Shown: piece after piece, positions 47,700 to 60,442 of the stretch
How the letters are laid out: every line of letters begins with the position of its first letter
How positions within the stretch are numbered: position 1 is the first letter of the stretch
Origin: Diphasiastrum complanatum
Lineage: Eukaryota > Streptophyta > Lycopodiopsida > Lycopodiales > Lycopodiaceae
Assembly (NCBI GenBank): GCA_029204225.1
Contig: CM055108.1
Coordinates: 48,184,996-48,248,995 of the forward strand
DNA: 64,000 nucleotides
Direction: 5' to 3'
Program-made: the position numbers and the translations under genes
Notes under the pieces: model-generated
The model's input: the letters and a program-made list of their open reading frames with translations, nothing else
Database searches by the model: none
What the model was told of the DNA's origin: nothing

Positions 47700-49340
47700 C
47701 TTAAGCTAACTGCTATTGCTAGGGATTTTTTCGATAGGGGGTTGGTCCCGCCAGAAAGCCCCAATGAGGGAAAGGGCCCGCACGCGAATGACTAGGGTCA
47801 ATTATCGCTTCCAACCCTGGGAGTTGTCCTAGTGACCCTGTACTCTCTAATCAATGAGAGTTTCCAAGCTCTCAGAAGTATGATTGCAAGGAGAGGTTGT
47901 TATCTTCACTTGGTTTCTAGGTACAAGCTCTGGTTCCTAGATCATCCTTACTTGCATATGGGGGCTAGTAACAGAATCATTAGCAAGATTTTCACTGGGA
48001 GTTCCTAGAACCGATTCAGGGTGGATCATTCACTATATTTTCGCTATCACTGTTGGATGCTACAAATGAGTGTACTGGTGGCTCAAAGATTGGGATTTGT
48101 GTAAGAGATTGTGTTATTTCTGCTTATCAAGTGGAGGTGGCGTCTGTCAGGTGCCAATACCCATCACACAAGCTCGTATATCTCTAGATAACTATGTTCT
48201 CCACAATGCTGAACCCTAATCAAACTGTCACTAGGCAGTAGATTATGATGGAATTCTAGGGTGTAGAAGCGGTATCGCAATATTCCTCTTCTATACATTT
48301 GGCAAACATCACCGAGTGATGGCAAGAGTTGATACTCAACTCTACTCTACTCATATGTTATTGTCCATTTTTGTTTTCTGTGGTTTTTTATCAAAGCATT
48401 TCCCTTAGAGACTACCCTTAATCTTATGTGTTTGGCATCATGCCCTCTAGGGTGATTTTGCGCTACTAGGGTGTGACTTATAGGCCTCATTTGATGAATA
48501 TATTTTTCTTTAGCGCCTATATAACATTAGCTCGTTGATTCTATGCTCTATGTCTGTGGGGTGCAAGTTATACGTACCGCTCTATTTGATGAGCGGTAGT
48601 ATTTCACCATCCATCAGGTCTAGGTATTTCACTAGACATTTTCAACAGTGGGTGTGACTAGTGAGACTTAACCAAAGCGGCATATTTCGGCCACATTTGG
48701 TGGACTTCCCACTCTTGTGTTTCAAAGAGGTCGGGCCCAATTTTTAACTTAGCAACGTCATATAACACAGTAATGACATGCTTGCTCAATTTTGCTTTTC
48801 ATAACAACCATCAATAACACATGAGAACTGAGTAGTATCAACTGACGGTTTCTTCAAATCATGTCACGTACAATGATACCAGTGATATAGCTAGCATGTG
48901 GAGAATACTATGATAAACATGTATATTATCACGTTCTACATATTTTGACAGAACTACATGTTTGTTAATTTAAGCAATAGATGTCTCGATTGTATATGCA
49001 TAGTGAAATACATCATTGACTTTGGCTTCAAAGATTCTCTCTGCAACAGGCTTTACATAAAAAATTTGGCGATCTGCTAACATCTACATACAACTCACTG
49101 ATAGAGGGATAGCTGACTGCATAGAAGTTTTTGAAATAGCAGTTGAGCAACGTAGCTCAGTTGATCAGTGATGGAGTAGAGTTATATGACAACGTAGCTT
49201 TTTGGATTGCGATCAATAGCAGGTCCATGACTTAGATAGACGCCTGCCTTCGGTGATTGGGTAGCCCAAATAGCAATGAAGGAGCTTAGCTACATCCTCA
49301 TTGCATTGCTTGAAAACTCGATTCTAGAAATGATGGTTGT
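47700..49340. other. No gene seen
   Basis: Unassigned; no coding motif on either strand. Confidence 0.4.
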
Positions 49341-50912
49341 TCCATGGCTTTCCCTTCAACATGCTCAGAAAATCTTGTGGATGACATCGTTGGTCATCCT
49401 TTACATCATGCTTATAAGCTCATTCTACCAATTGATTATATTGATAAAGTGAGGATACTCAAGGTGGTAGTTTCATCATTTATGCCCTGTCACTATGTAT
49501 GTGGAGTTTTTCTAAAATGCAGGTGCCTCTCTCGTAACCTTTCTCCAAGATGGTCTCAACAATGAAAAGAACCTCAACCAATGGAGTCCCAATCATAAAA
49601 GAAACCCTCAACTCATGTTATAGAAGGAATGCTATACAACCATGTGCTCAAAGAAGAATTTCTAGTATTAGCAGTCTCCTTCATTACAAACTTCACAAAC
49701 TCCCACGAGTAAGAGTGTTTTTATAATCGAAAACTATGCCTCACAGATGATGAAAAGTTACAAGCATAATCCAAGAGAGTACGAGAATTCAACAACTACC
49801 TCGTCTTACTTCATATAGAATATTTTTATCTCTCAAACAATTGGTCTCTTAAGCAAGCTCTCAATATCACTCTTGAACCAAATTGAGCTCTCAAGAAACA
49901 CTCATCCTAAAACTCTTAGCTCCTCGAAACACTCATCACTGTCCAACTATTGAAATATTTGCCATACTCCAACTATTCAACTATTCCACTTCTCGACTCT
50001 CTTCGACTATTCGACCATTATGTTCTTGATACAAGGAGTGGACTCTCTTATATAGCCAACCCCCAAGGGTTGTCCTTCAACGTGACATTTTGTCAATTGT
50101 CATGAATTTTGCACCTTCTTTGCCACATGTCCCTCCCTTATTAGGCTTTACCTATTTTAGTAGATTCTCCAACTTGCTCCCCTCCTCCAAATAGGATATT
50201 CTTGTGAAGTTTTTAGCACATGTGAACTTCACCACACACCTTACAAGATCTTACTGAGGTGTTGTGATTGCACAAGATTGATCAAAGAACAGATTACTTG
50301 AAAAATCTAAGGCAAGAGCACAATGTCATACAACAGACTGAAAAAACTAACTTCTCACTATAAGGAATGAATGTCAGAAAATAATTCTAAGTGCTCAGTA
50401 TGTGAAAAATAGCCTACTCTGATAAAACTTGGGTAGAGAGAGAATGAGCCCAAAACACCAAAATCTCAATATTCACAATATGACAAAACATGCCAAAATT
50501 TTCCTACATCATAGAGACTCGAATTCCTACAATAGAGTCGCATGGAAAGTCCACTTAGCTTAGTTAACTCAACTAACAGCGATCCACATGTATAACTGCA
50601 TGCATGGATATTGCATGTACTGCATGTCATCTCACAAAATTGACTAGACATGTGTAGATCAAAAAAACTACTTTGCATATTGCATGCACTGATTTCATGT
50701 TGCATGCATGCACTCTGAATGACATTGCATGTTATCTAAACTTTTGCATGACATCAAATTTGAATCTACCTAACTCAAACTCGACCTATTCTAGAAGGTT
50801 ATGTGCTCAATTCACATACCTTTATGTACAATAAAGTTTACAATGACAATAACATAGGCATGGCCCCAAAACTCGAGATAGGAAGATATTATGCTACCAA
50901 TCTTCACACTCC
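49341..50912 (-). mobile_element. Copia 3' LTR (element J, lower end uncertain)
   Basis: On -, a purine tract AAGGAGGAG precedes TGAAGATTGGTAGC near 50,912. A CTATATAAGAGAG box lies near 50,050. The U3 region (50,590-50,760) holds a cluster of TGCATG words. How far R/U5 extends below 50,000 is unknown. Confidence 0.45.
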
Positions 50913-51325
50913 TCCTTAAAATATATGTTCCTATCCAACATAGACTTTGAAATTAAGCCAAGGTTAGACCTCATCTTGATAAAGACATTCTTGAGCAATG
51001 GCTTGGTGAGAAGATCTGCAAAACAATTTGAAGATCCAACTTGCTCCAATAAGATCTCTCCCAATAACTTTTTTTCTTACAAATGATGAGCTACCTCGAT
51101 GTGTTTGCTCCTTGCATGGAACACTGGATTATTTGCAAGAGCCTGAGCTGAGATGTTATCATTCTTGATAATTGGAAGGTCTTATCTCCATAACACTTTA
51201 CCTCCAAAAGTAGCCTTTTGTTCCATAAAATCTCTTTTGTTGTGGTTGTAAGAGATTTGTATTCAGCTTCACAGGATGATAAGGATATAGTTGCTTGCTT
51301 CTTTGATAGCCAAGAAACTAAATTC
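50913..51325 (-). pseudogene. Copia RNase H fragment (element J)
   Basis: On -: WLSKKQATISLSSCEAEYKS, KEILWNKRLLLEV and a degenerate remainder. At its upper end it joins RNase H of element I in another frame near 51,325, so two Copia copies are fused here. Confidence 0.7.
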
Positions 51326-53370
51326 CCTCATATCTACTAGGGTAGAATGTTTATCTTTAGACAATGGCTTTGTCAAAATATCAACCAACATATTATCTGT
51401 ATGACAATAACTTAGTACAACATCTTGGTTTTGAAATTTTTCTCTAAGAAAATGGAACTGAACTTCTATGTGTTTAGTTCTAGCATGAGTACGTGAGCTA
51501 TGCAGCTCTGATTGTCGCATTGGAGTATTGTTGGACTGATCTGTGGGAATTGCAAATCCTGCAGCAGTCTCCTCAGCCAAATGATCTCCTTCACTACTAA
51601 TGTAGCTGCAACGTATTCGGATTCTGTAGAGGACAACAAAATGTATTTCTGCTTTCTGCTGTTCCATGAGATGGGTCCTCCTGCAAAGAAACAAATATAA
51701 CTTGATGTGGATCTTCTGGTATTCACATCTCCTGCCCAATCGAAATTTGAATAGGTAGTCAGTGTGAGTGCAGCTTATGTGTTGTCGTTGTAACTCAAGG
51801 CATAGTGCTTTGAGGCTTGAATGTACTTCAGAACTCTTTGCAGGGCTTTCCAGTGTTGTAGGCCTGGATTGGACATGAATTGCGACAGTGTGCTTACAAC
51901 ATATGCAAGATCAGGTCGTGTGCAAATCATAGAGTACATGATAGAACCTATGACTGACTGATAGGGGTACTTGCATATTTCTTATTTGCCTTTGTTTTGG
52001 GGCACATGTCTTTGGATAGCTTGCATCCTAGATCCATAGGATTATCTATGGGTTTGCAATCCTCCATGTCGTATCTGCGAAGTACATTGATTAGGTAAGA
52101 TTGTTGACTTATGATGATCCTTATGCTTGCGCGATCTCTATGAATCTCCATTCCAAGTAGGTAATGGGCTGGACCCAAATCAGTCATTTCGAACTCTGAT
52201 GAGAGTAAGGATTTGGTTTCTAGTAGTAACTGATTTGAATTGCTGATGATTAGGGAATCATCAACATATAGTGCTATTATGACATAGCTTGGCTCTTTTC
52301 ATTTTAGATACACATTCGAATCTACGGAATAGGAGGTAAAGTCATGCTGCAACAAGAAATGATTTATTCTATCGTACTAGGCCCTCGGAACTTGCTTCAG
52401 ACCGTAGAATGCCTTATGCAATTTACATACTAGATGATCCTTGCCTTGAAGGACGTAACCTTCTGGATGATAGATGAACACCTCTTCTTGTATATATCCG
52501 TGTAGGAATGCCATCTGGACATCCATATGTTGAATGTCCAGATCTTCTACAGTAGCTATAGCCAATAAGGTACGAATAGACTAATGCTTTACCACTAGAC
52601 TAAAGGTCTCAGTGTAGTCTATCCCATATACTTATTTAGATCCATCAAGCACCAGTCCAGCTTTCCATTTGGATATTGATCCATCTGGTTTAAGCTCCAT
52701 TTGGAGTCAATTGGTTTTACTCCTATAGGAGGATTGACAAGACTCCAGGTCTTGTTCTTCATTAGAGATTGATACTCAGCATCCATGGCAGCTTTCATTT
52801 GTCTGCATCAGGCATTGATAGGGCTTCTGCTATGGTGGCAGGTTCATCATGACTGATGAAAGCCTAAGGGATGAAGCGATCAGGTTGTTGTCATTGTCTT
52901 ACAGACCTTCGAACTGTAGGTGCTTGAGCAGACGATTCTCCTTGGTGAATGACTGGGATCGTAGCATCTTGTGGTTGACCAATCGTGGGTCTAGGCCCAT
53001 TGACGGTAGGTGGAGCCGTTGTAATGAACTCCATTGTTTGAACAGTAGGTCGTTGCCTATCAATGGAGGGTGGAGCTGCTATGGCATCCTCTTGCATTGG
53101 TTGTTTCTGCTTGAAATTGTGATACTTGTCTTCAAGAAAGACCACGTTGCGATTGACTGAGATATGTCCTGTAACAACATCATATACATGATATGCTTTG
53201 TGTGATGTTGAATAGCTGATAAAGATGTTGTGCAACTTATTGGATCTAGTTTCTTTCTCAGACCAGACGATACTTGTGCATAGCAGAGACATCCGAAGAC
53301 ACGTAGAGTGTTTCAAACTTGGTTTGTAGCCGTAGTAGGTTTCAAATGGTGCCTTGGAATCAACTGCCTC
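51326..53370 (-). pseudogene. Copia pol remnant: integrase C-terminal linker, RT, RNase H (element I)
   Basis: On -: the integrase C-terminal part with HKAYHVYDVVTGHISVNRNV (53,316-52,891), RT with VQMAFLHGYIQEEV, KAFYGLKQ, YVDDSLII and MTDLGPAHYLLGMEI (52,565-51,948), and RNase H with SRKQKYILLSSTESEYVAA, LQCDNQSCI, RTKHIEVQFHFLREK and MLVDILTKPLS (51,726-51,330). It has several stops. Its upper end is cut at about 53,370, next to the LTR at 53,432. Confidence 0.85.
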
Positions 53371-53431
53371 AAATGTTAAGAAAATGGCTCTAGAAAAGTG
53401 TGGGGCTATCCTGAATGAGATTTAAGAACAC

Positions 53432-54259
53432 TGTTAGATTTTTTGCAAAAAGTTGACAATGTCATCCTTTTGCGACACTGTCGTCTGTGGTAGTTATAGT
53501 TCATTTCTGCAGAGTGACAATTTTAGTTCATTTATGTAGACAGACTGTTTATGGCCAATTTTCGTCGCTTATCAGCGATCAATTTCTGAGAAGCTGGATG
53601 AATGCCAGTGGACACCCGCCAACTGGCAATCGCATTTGACAACCTAATTACTTAGTATAAATCAGTTGTTCATACATCTTTTCAAGTTCTAAAATGTTAT
53701 TGTGAATTGTGAAGGGCCTGAGTGTTATTACACGACGCTTCCTACGCTCTTATCAAGCACATGATTCACAATAAGAAAGTATTGTCGTTAGCTCTCTATC
53801 AAGCTTCCAAGCTTGAACTCTCTTGAGCATTTTAGCTCAATCTTTTAGAGATTTATTTTAGAGTTGCTATTGTGCTACTACTTATCAGTAGAGCTGCTTA
53901 TTATCAGACTTATTTTCAATTACTCAGAGACAACTTAGATTGCACGGTTTCTATCCACTATTGTTTTGCACTCATTAGCATCTGATTTTGTTTTTCTGAA
54001 TCAATATTATCTTTTTATTGCGTTTAATATATGTCAGAATGCATGCATCTCTGTATTGCTTTTGTAACTGATAAAAATTGCCTAAGAATTCAATACTTTA
54101 TGTTTGGCTACATAATCACTTAGTATCTAGTAATTTCAAAGTTAGTTGCTAAAGATTGAACATGATTTTCATCACTACTGCTTTGTTCAATTTTTTATAG
54201 GCGTAGTCATGCATTGGAGTAGGAAGTTTTGCATTACATTATCTATCCTATTTTTGACA
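53432..54259 (+). mobile_element. LTR, family H, 828 bp
   Basis: It runs from TGTTAGATTTTTTGC to TTTTTGACA, directly before a primer-binding site. TAGTATAAATC near 53,653 is a possible TATA box. A second copy lies at about 17,545-18,455 on the other strand. Only about 150 bp of internal sequence follows before Ty3 DNA begins. Confidence 0.8.
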
Positions 54260-54334
54260 TGGTATCAAAGCGTACCTACATGGTATCATAGCATAGCTAC
54301 ATGGTTTCAGAGCGCACCTATATGGTATCAGAAC
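54260..54334 (+). other. Array of four tandem primer-binding sites, 21-bp period
   Basis: TGGTATCAAAGC at 54,260, TGGTATCATAGC at 54,281, TGGTTTCAGAGC at 54,302 and TGGTATCAGAAC at 54,323 are spaced exactly 21 bp apart. Each differs from the perfect tRNA-Met site by one base. Confidence 0.85.
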
Positions 54335-54404
54335 GTTGATTCTTCTTCAAGGCCTAATACTATTTCGATATCAGAGCAAAAGCTCTAATACTTGATATCT
54401 TACT

Positions 54405-56785
54405 AAGTTGTCGGCTAGCAAATTGGATGAGAAAAAAAAATTTGTGTTCTCCTGGCTGGATTAAGACAGCTCCCATTGCATACTTCGATGCATCCGTAAT
54501 ATTGGCACTGAGACCAATGCATCTTTAAGCCTCTGAAAATCCTGTAGGGATTCCTCTATCCAATGTGGTTCCTTGTGAGTTTGTAGATTGGTCGTGCTAA
54601 CTCCAAAATGAAGATTCGGTAGTAGTTAGCGTGACCCATAAAAATATAGACTCCGCGGATTGTTCCTGGTGGTGGCAGATTGACAATGATCTCTATCTTT
54701 GACAGGTCTGTGGCAATCCCGTGTCTGGATAGTATATGGTCAAGAATTAGGCCATGTGTCACCCAAAACTAACACTTTTCTGGGTTTAAGGATATCTGAT
54801 ATTTGCGGCACTTCTTCAACACCTTCTCTAGGTTGGATAAGTGCTCCGAGTTAGGCCCGTGCATGCACAAATCATCAAAGAAAATCTCCTGTTTTTCTTT
54901 TCTAAGTACTCTTTGAATGCCGCTTGCATAACTCGTTGAAAAGTACTTGGGGCATTGCAAAGTCCAAACGGCATCACCTTGTAGGCATAGGTTCTCCATT
55001 CTGTGGTGAATGTTGTCTTGTGCTGATCTTGTGGCGCTATTTTCACCTGATTGTAGCCGCTGAAACCATCCAAGAAACTATAGGCTTCTGCTCCTGCTAC
55101 TCTATCTAAAACAGGGAAAAATGATCCTTCTTGGTGACTGCATTTAAGGCTTTTAGGTTCACACAGATTCACATTTTGCCGTTCTTCTTGGGTACTATGA
55201 CTATTGGTGACACTCATTCAGTGTGCTCAATCTCATACATGAAATTAGCATCTAGTAATTTCTGCAACACTTGCTTGATAAGTTCTATATAATTTGGGTT
55301 GCAGCGATAGTAACGACTCACCTAGACTGCTCCATCCACCAAGGGTATGGTATGCTGGACTATGGTTGGTGGAATAGCCTTTAGATTACTATAATTCCAT
55401 GCAAAACAATCCCTATATTTCACCAATAATGAACGTAGTCTTTTGAATTGAGTGGCATTCACTGTTCTCCCACATGCATGATCTTTTCTTCTTCGCCTGG
55501 CTCGGCTAAATTCATAGGTTGAGTTCACGCAGGTCCTTCGAAGACTTGCTCTGCTGGTTCTTGATTTTGATCAAGTTCTCTTTGAGCTTGCGGCATCATG
55601 ATTACTACATCGTCTAAGGTATAGTTCTTGAAGGTTTCTAGCATCTCGTGAATTGGTGTTTGATGGGATTTCTCCTTCAGCATATTGATCTTAGCCCAAC
55701 TTGTAATTTTGGGCTATCCATCATCTGTGATGAAGATGACGCTACATCTGGGTCCATTCGAACTAACTTCAAGGATTCCAACACCTGTTTTTTTTTTTGC
55801 TCACATAATTGGATTCATACTTGTTGTCCTTCTTCGAAATTGGCATGACATTTGCTTCATGATTGTGAATATCAACATCCATGATAGCTATGGCCTCCTC
55901 TGGTAGATCACTCCATCGGATCACCTGGTTATAACATTGTCTAAGTTGGTTCTTTTTGTTGGCAGGTGCCTTGGGTGGATCTGTCTTGGAACTTTAGCCA
56001 TTGCGGATTTCTATGGTGGCTAAGTTGGTACTCTCTTTTCGTAATGATCTGAGTCCATATGTTGCAAGACCTAGTCATCAGTCAACTCGTCTCCTTGTTG
56101 TAGGTAAAAGCATGTTGCCAAGAGACTAAATCATCATCCATAGGATTCTCAATAGCTTTCACTGACAACCATGCTACATTGATCATGTTCATCCCGAAAG
56201 TGATTGGTGTCTCCAATGTGTAGCACTTGGGTGAAGATGTGCTGGGTTCTGGATCTGAATCTTGTTGACAAGCATGCCCAACCATACAGTCAACAGTTGC
56301 CAATGCTTATGTCCATCTCATAATATCTGTTTCAGAGTCATAATGACCTCCTCTGGCTGCCTTGGGCGATCAATTGTATGATCTGTGGTGGTGGATGATC
56401 TGTCATCAGCCTTTGGTGTAATTGGTTTCATTGCCCATATGGTTGGATCGACCTTTATAGCATGTTCTCTATTTTCAAAGGTGACCCGGTTCTCTAGTGC
56501 AGTCCTCAACCACGGTCTTCCTAGTAAAACTCGATAGGTAGAAGGAGACTCTGGTATGTCCATAAGTGATCACAAACTACACTTCTGCTATTTTTACAAG
56601 GATGTCATCAACTACACCTTTTGGTTTAACACATGTTTGATCTGCTAGTTTGATGGAAAATTTCACTGGCTTCAATCCTTGCAGACCCCATTTTTGGTAC
56701 AAAGTAGTGGAGATCAAATTTACACCTGATCCTCCATCTACCATTGTTGCCTCATCCTCGAATCTCTTGTGCTCTCGTTCCTCGT
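54405..56785 (-). pseudogene. Ty3 (Tat-like) protease and reverse transcriptase remnant (element G)
   Basis: On - from 56,785: protease MVDGGSGVNLIS, then YRVLLGRPWLRTA (56,563-56,318). A linker follows, then the pol region YRDCFAWNYSNLKAIPP (55,528-55,322). RT has FLDGFSGYNQV (catalytic Asp), MPFGLCNAPSTFQRVM, EIFFDDLCMHG (DD), HGIATDLSKIE and FMGHANYYR (55,217-54,556), and the RNase H start reads TDASKYAMGAVLIQP (near 54,500). Stops and frameshifts are present. The DGGSGVN protease style is typical of the Tat group. At 56,785 it is fused to Copia RNase H. Confidence 0.85.
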
Positions 56786-59389
56786 CCAGGAACTGCCTTA
56801 GCCAGATTATCTCGTTGGCCATTTTTGCTACAACGTACTCTACTTCGCAGGATGACTAGGCTACAGCGGTCTGCTTCTTGCTGATCTAGAGAACTACTGC
56901 TCCCGATGCGATGGTGCACCCTCTTGAGACACTTTTACAATCGTCTTTGAGAGATGCCCTATAGGAAAGTATCCTGAAACTTGCATCACGACAATAGCAC
57001 AAGCCATAATCTCTCGTTAATTGAAGATATTGCAAAATGCGTTTTGCAATCTTCCAATGTGTCGAGCCTAGATTCGTGCAAAATTGGCTCATCCTGAATC
57101 CTGCATAAGCAATATCAGGACGTGTGTTGTCTGCGAGTTAATTAGTGATCCTATCAGCTTCCTATAAGGTGTGAGCTGCATTTGTTCTCTCTCTTCCTCA
57201 GTCTTCGGACAGTCATCATTTGTCAGCACCGTCTCTGCGAGCATTGGAGTATTCGGTCCTTTGCGGTTCAGCATCCCAAAGTCCTGTAGGATCTTTTGGG
57301 TGTATCTGAACTGGTGAAGGTATAACTTACCTCCCTCATAGTCCCTTTCAATTTGCAAGCCTAGGTAACATCTGGCTTCTCCCAGGTCCACTATCTCAAA
57401 ATGTTTCGAGATGTCTGCCTTCACCTCAGCGATCAGCTGTTCACTCCTGCAAAGTATCAGAGTGTCGTCTATAAATACAGCCAAAATGATCCCATTTGCA
57501 TTTGATAGTCTTGCGCTTATGTGGTAATGGCTCCAACGTTCATACCTGGTTCTTCCTCATGGACTCCATCTCTTCGTTCATGGCTTGGATCCATTTGTCC
57601 TTTTTTGGACTTTCAATCACCTCCTCGAAAGTTTGTGATTCGCCACTGAATCCGCAAAAATCTTTTGATATGGAAGCTGAACTGCCTAGCACATATCTTG
57701 TTGGCGCTCTTTGTGGTCTTGTCGACCTTCTGGGAGATCCTCCTGGGATAGCAATGCCATTGTCTTTATCTGCTCTGCTCGGTCCGGAACCATCTTGGTT
57801 TACAGAAACTGTGGCAGCAGGCTGTCTCTCAAATCTTTCCTCTTCGGATTCGTCGCTCGAATGGGAGACGACTCAAAAAATTTTGTTTTCGTGTTCGTCC
57901 TCTGCTCCCTCTGTCAATGGTGGCAGGTCATAGTACTGTCTCTCCAAAACTTCGTAGCTGACAGGATCATCATTGGCCATTGTCTTGCTCTCATCAAATC
58001 TGACATCTCTCACTATTTTCATAGTGTTCGCGTCTGGCATGTAGACTCTGTAGTATGACAAATTGTTGTCATAACCTACCAGAATTTTCTGCTTGGCTTT
58101 CTCATCAAGCTTCTTTCGAAGTTTATCAGAATTATGTGCATAAGCTGCACAACCAAAGATTCTGACGTGAGACAGGTTGGACTTTCTATCCCACCATAGC
58201 TAGTGTGGTGTCGTGTGAGGAACACTAGACTTGCATATTCTGTTCTGGATGTATGTGGCTGTAGCTACTACTTCAGCCCACAGTACCCTTGGAGCCTTCG
58301 AGTAGGCCATCATGCATCTGGCTGCTTCCATTAAGGTCCTGTTCTTTCGTTTAGCAACACCATTGTGCTGCGGTGTGTAGGCTGCAGTCCTTCTGTGAAT
58401 GATGCCACGATCATTGCAGAAGTCAGTGAAGTAATTCAAGATGTATTCGCCACCTCGATCTGTTCTGATCTACTTCACTTTGTTGCATGTACATCTTTCA
58501 GACCAATTCACATATTCTGTGAATTTGTCAAGTGCTTCAGATTTATTCTGTATAAAATACACTCTGGCAAATTTGCTATAGTCATCAATGAAGGTTATAT
58601 AATTTGAACCTCCTATTGAGATTACATTGAATGGTCCGCAGATGTCAGAATGCACTAACTCCAAAATCTTAGTCATTCTGTAGGAGTCTTTGATGAATGG
58701 AGTGCGCGATATCTTGCCCTTCAAACATGCATCACAGGTGGTCAAACTGGTTGCATTTGAGATGTTGACCCCTGTTATCGCTCCATGATGGCTTGCTTGG
58801 TAAAGTGCCATTGAGTTCATGTGGCAGAGTCTTCTGTGCCTCAGAGTGTCTGGCTGGTCATCATGAGTCTGATGCACCTAATTTGTAGGTAGGCGTACCT
58901 TCAGATGATATAGATTACCTTTCCTTCTGCCTTGAGCAATCAATGTACTGGTATTGGCATCAATCACGTTGCATGCCTCATCAAAAAATGTCACATGCAT
59001 CCCTGCATCTGCTATTCTTGCCACAGAGAGCAAGTCTTGTTGCAGAGGAGGCACGAACAAAACATCTTCGAGTCGTCTATCTCTGCTATTGGTGTTGAGC
59101 CATAGTGAACCAATACCATTCACTTGATGTTTAGATCCATCTCCAAGAACTATAAATCTTGAGGGATCTGCACTTCTGAAATCAGACATTATTTGTCTTG
59201 ATGTCACAATGTGTGAGGTGGCTCCTGAATCTAGGATAACCTATGTGTGTCAGATGTTGACGCTGCACACATTCTTCACAGATATAGGCGATTGAACAGT
59301 TTTTGTTCGTTCTTTCTTCGCCCATTTTCAAGGTCTCGGGCTCCTCAACATAGGATGAACTGTTTCTGTTCTGTGCTGATTTGTTCCTC
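56786..59389 (-). pseudogene. Copia protease, integrase, RT and RNase H remnant (element F)
   Basis: On -: protease ILDSGATSHIV (near 59,230), pre-integrase DGSKHQVNGIGSLWL and LRHRRLCHMNS, integrase ILELVHSDICGPFNVISIGG, YITFIDDYSKFARVYF and RRTAAYTPQHNGVAKRKNR, and linker up to VWTLEPLPHKRK. Then comes a deletion that joins directly to the RT at VFIDDTLILC, so the N-terminal half of RT is lost. DLGEARCYLGLQIER and RNase H pieces follow to MANEIIWLRQFLDE, where Ty3 protease begins. It belongs to the same lineage as elements B, E and M. Confidence 0.88.
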
Positions 59390-60128
59390 AGCATCTGGCG
59401 GCAATCCACGGCTGCGTGACCCTACTTGTGACAATGGATACACTCAATCTTGGGATTGAGCTAGCATGTATCTATTGTATGCCCGTCTCTTATGCATCTC
59501 ATGCAAGTCTTCTTGTTTGCACCTTCTTCCAGTTGCCCTTGTTTGTTTCTTCTGCTTGCTGGTCACGATTCTGCCTTTGATTTGACTCCCTCTTAGGCTT
59601 AAATTTCTTCTTGGATCTTTCTTTGTTGTTGTAGAGGGCCTGGTCAAAACCATCCTTGCGATCAAGGTGTTCTCTGGCCTCGACTTCCTCTCGAATCTCG
59701 ACAATCGCCTTTTCGAGGTTCATGGTAGGATCTTTTGCAAGCAGGGTTCTCGTTGTCTGGAATGATCTAGATAAGGCTCTCAGCAGGTATGTGAGCTGCT
59801 TCTTAGCTAACACTACGTTCTCTGCTCTAGAGTTATGTAGTGATAGAAACAGATCCTTCATCTTTCTCATGAAAGAAGTGAGGTCTTTTCCATCCCACTG
59901 TAGATTCGTCAGCTGATCTTCCAGCATCATGATTTGACTTCTTGATTTCGTCTGAAATCTGGTGAGCAATGCATCCCACATCTCCTTATCCTTGGAGAGT
60001 GTTGCCAAGTCAAGTGTGAGACTATCTTCAATGGAAGATGATAGCAAGGCTACTACCTTGTCATTTTTCTCCCTCCATTCGCGTAGTTTCTTGTCTGATG
60101 TCGTAGGCATTTCTTCTGTGCCATCCAC
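59390..60128 (-). pseudogene. Copia gag with zinc knuckle (element F)
   Basis: ATG at 60,128; 209 codons open: LREWREKNDKVVALLSSS, MWDALLTRFQTKSRSQIMML, FQTTRTLLAKDPTM, then a basic K/R/Q-rich tail. The frame shifts near 59,500. The knuckle CIHCHK-stop-GHAAVDC (C-x2-C-x4-H-x4-C, with one stop) is at about 59,420. Confidence 0.85.
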
Positions 60129-60354
60129 CTAGGAGAATAAACCTTCGCCCGTGAGTATCAATGATGTTTTAACTTTCTAGGCAAGAAAGTTAGACCCTGA
60201 AGAATCAAGTATTGTGTAGATCTTGCTTTGCATGCTACTGATTGAAGCCATTGTTTTTGAAGTCTGTTCCCTCGTTGATGGTTGTTTGTTTGAATGCTTG
60301 GCCTCCTAGATCTGATAGCTTCTTGGCTATGTTAGATTATGAAAAGATAGGTAG

Positions 60355-60441
60355 GCTCTGATACCACTGAAGAGAAATGTTGTGGTGATATGCTCTGATA
60401 CCACTAAAGAGAAATGTAATGGTGATATGCTCTGCATGCCA
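60355..60441 (-). other. Array of three tandem primer-binding sites, 37-bp period
   Basis: On the + strand: GCTCTGATACCA at 60,355-60,366 and 60,392-60,403, and GCTCTGCATGCCA at 60,429-60,441. The repeat unit also includes AGAGAAATGT and GGTGATAT. The degenerate copy is the one touching the LTR end. Confidence 0.85.
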
Positions 60442-60442
60442 C

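Noticed and set aside
52195-52215. Second hammerhead core (CTGATGAG)
   Set aside because: No stem II and no GAAA partner follow. Other CTGATGA strings (39,347 and on the - strand near 3,436 and 2,781) fail in the same way.
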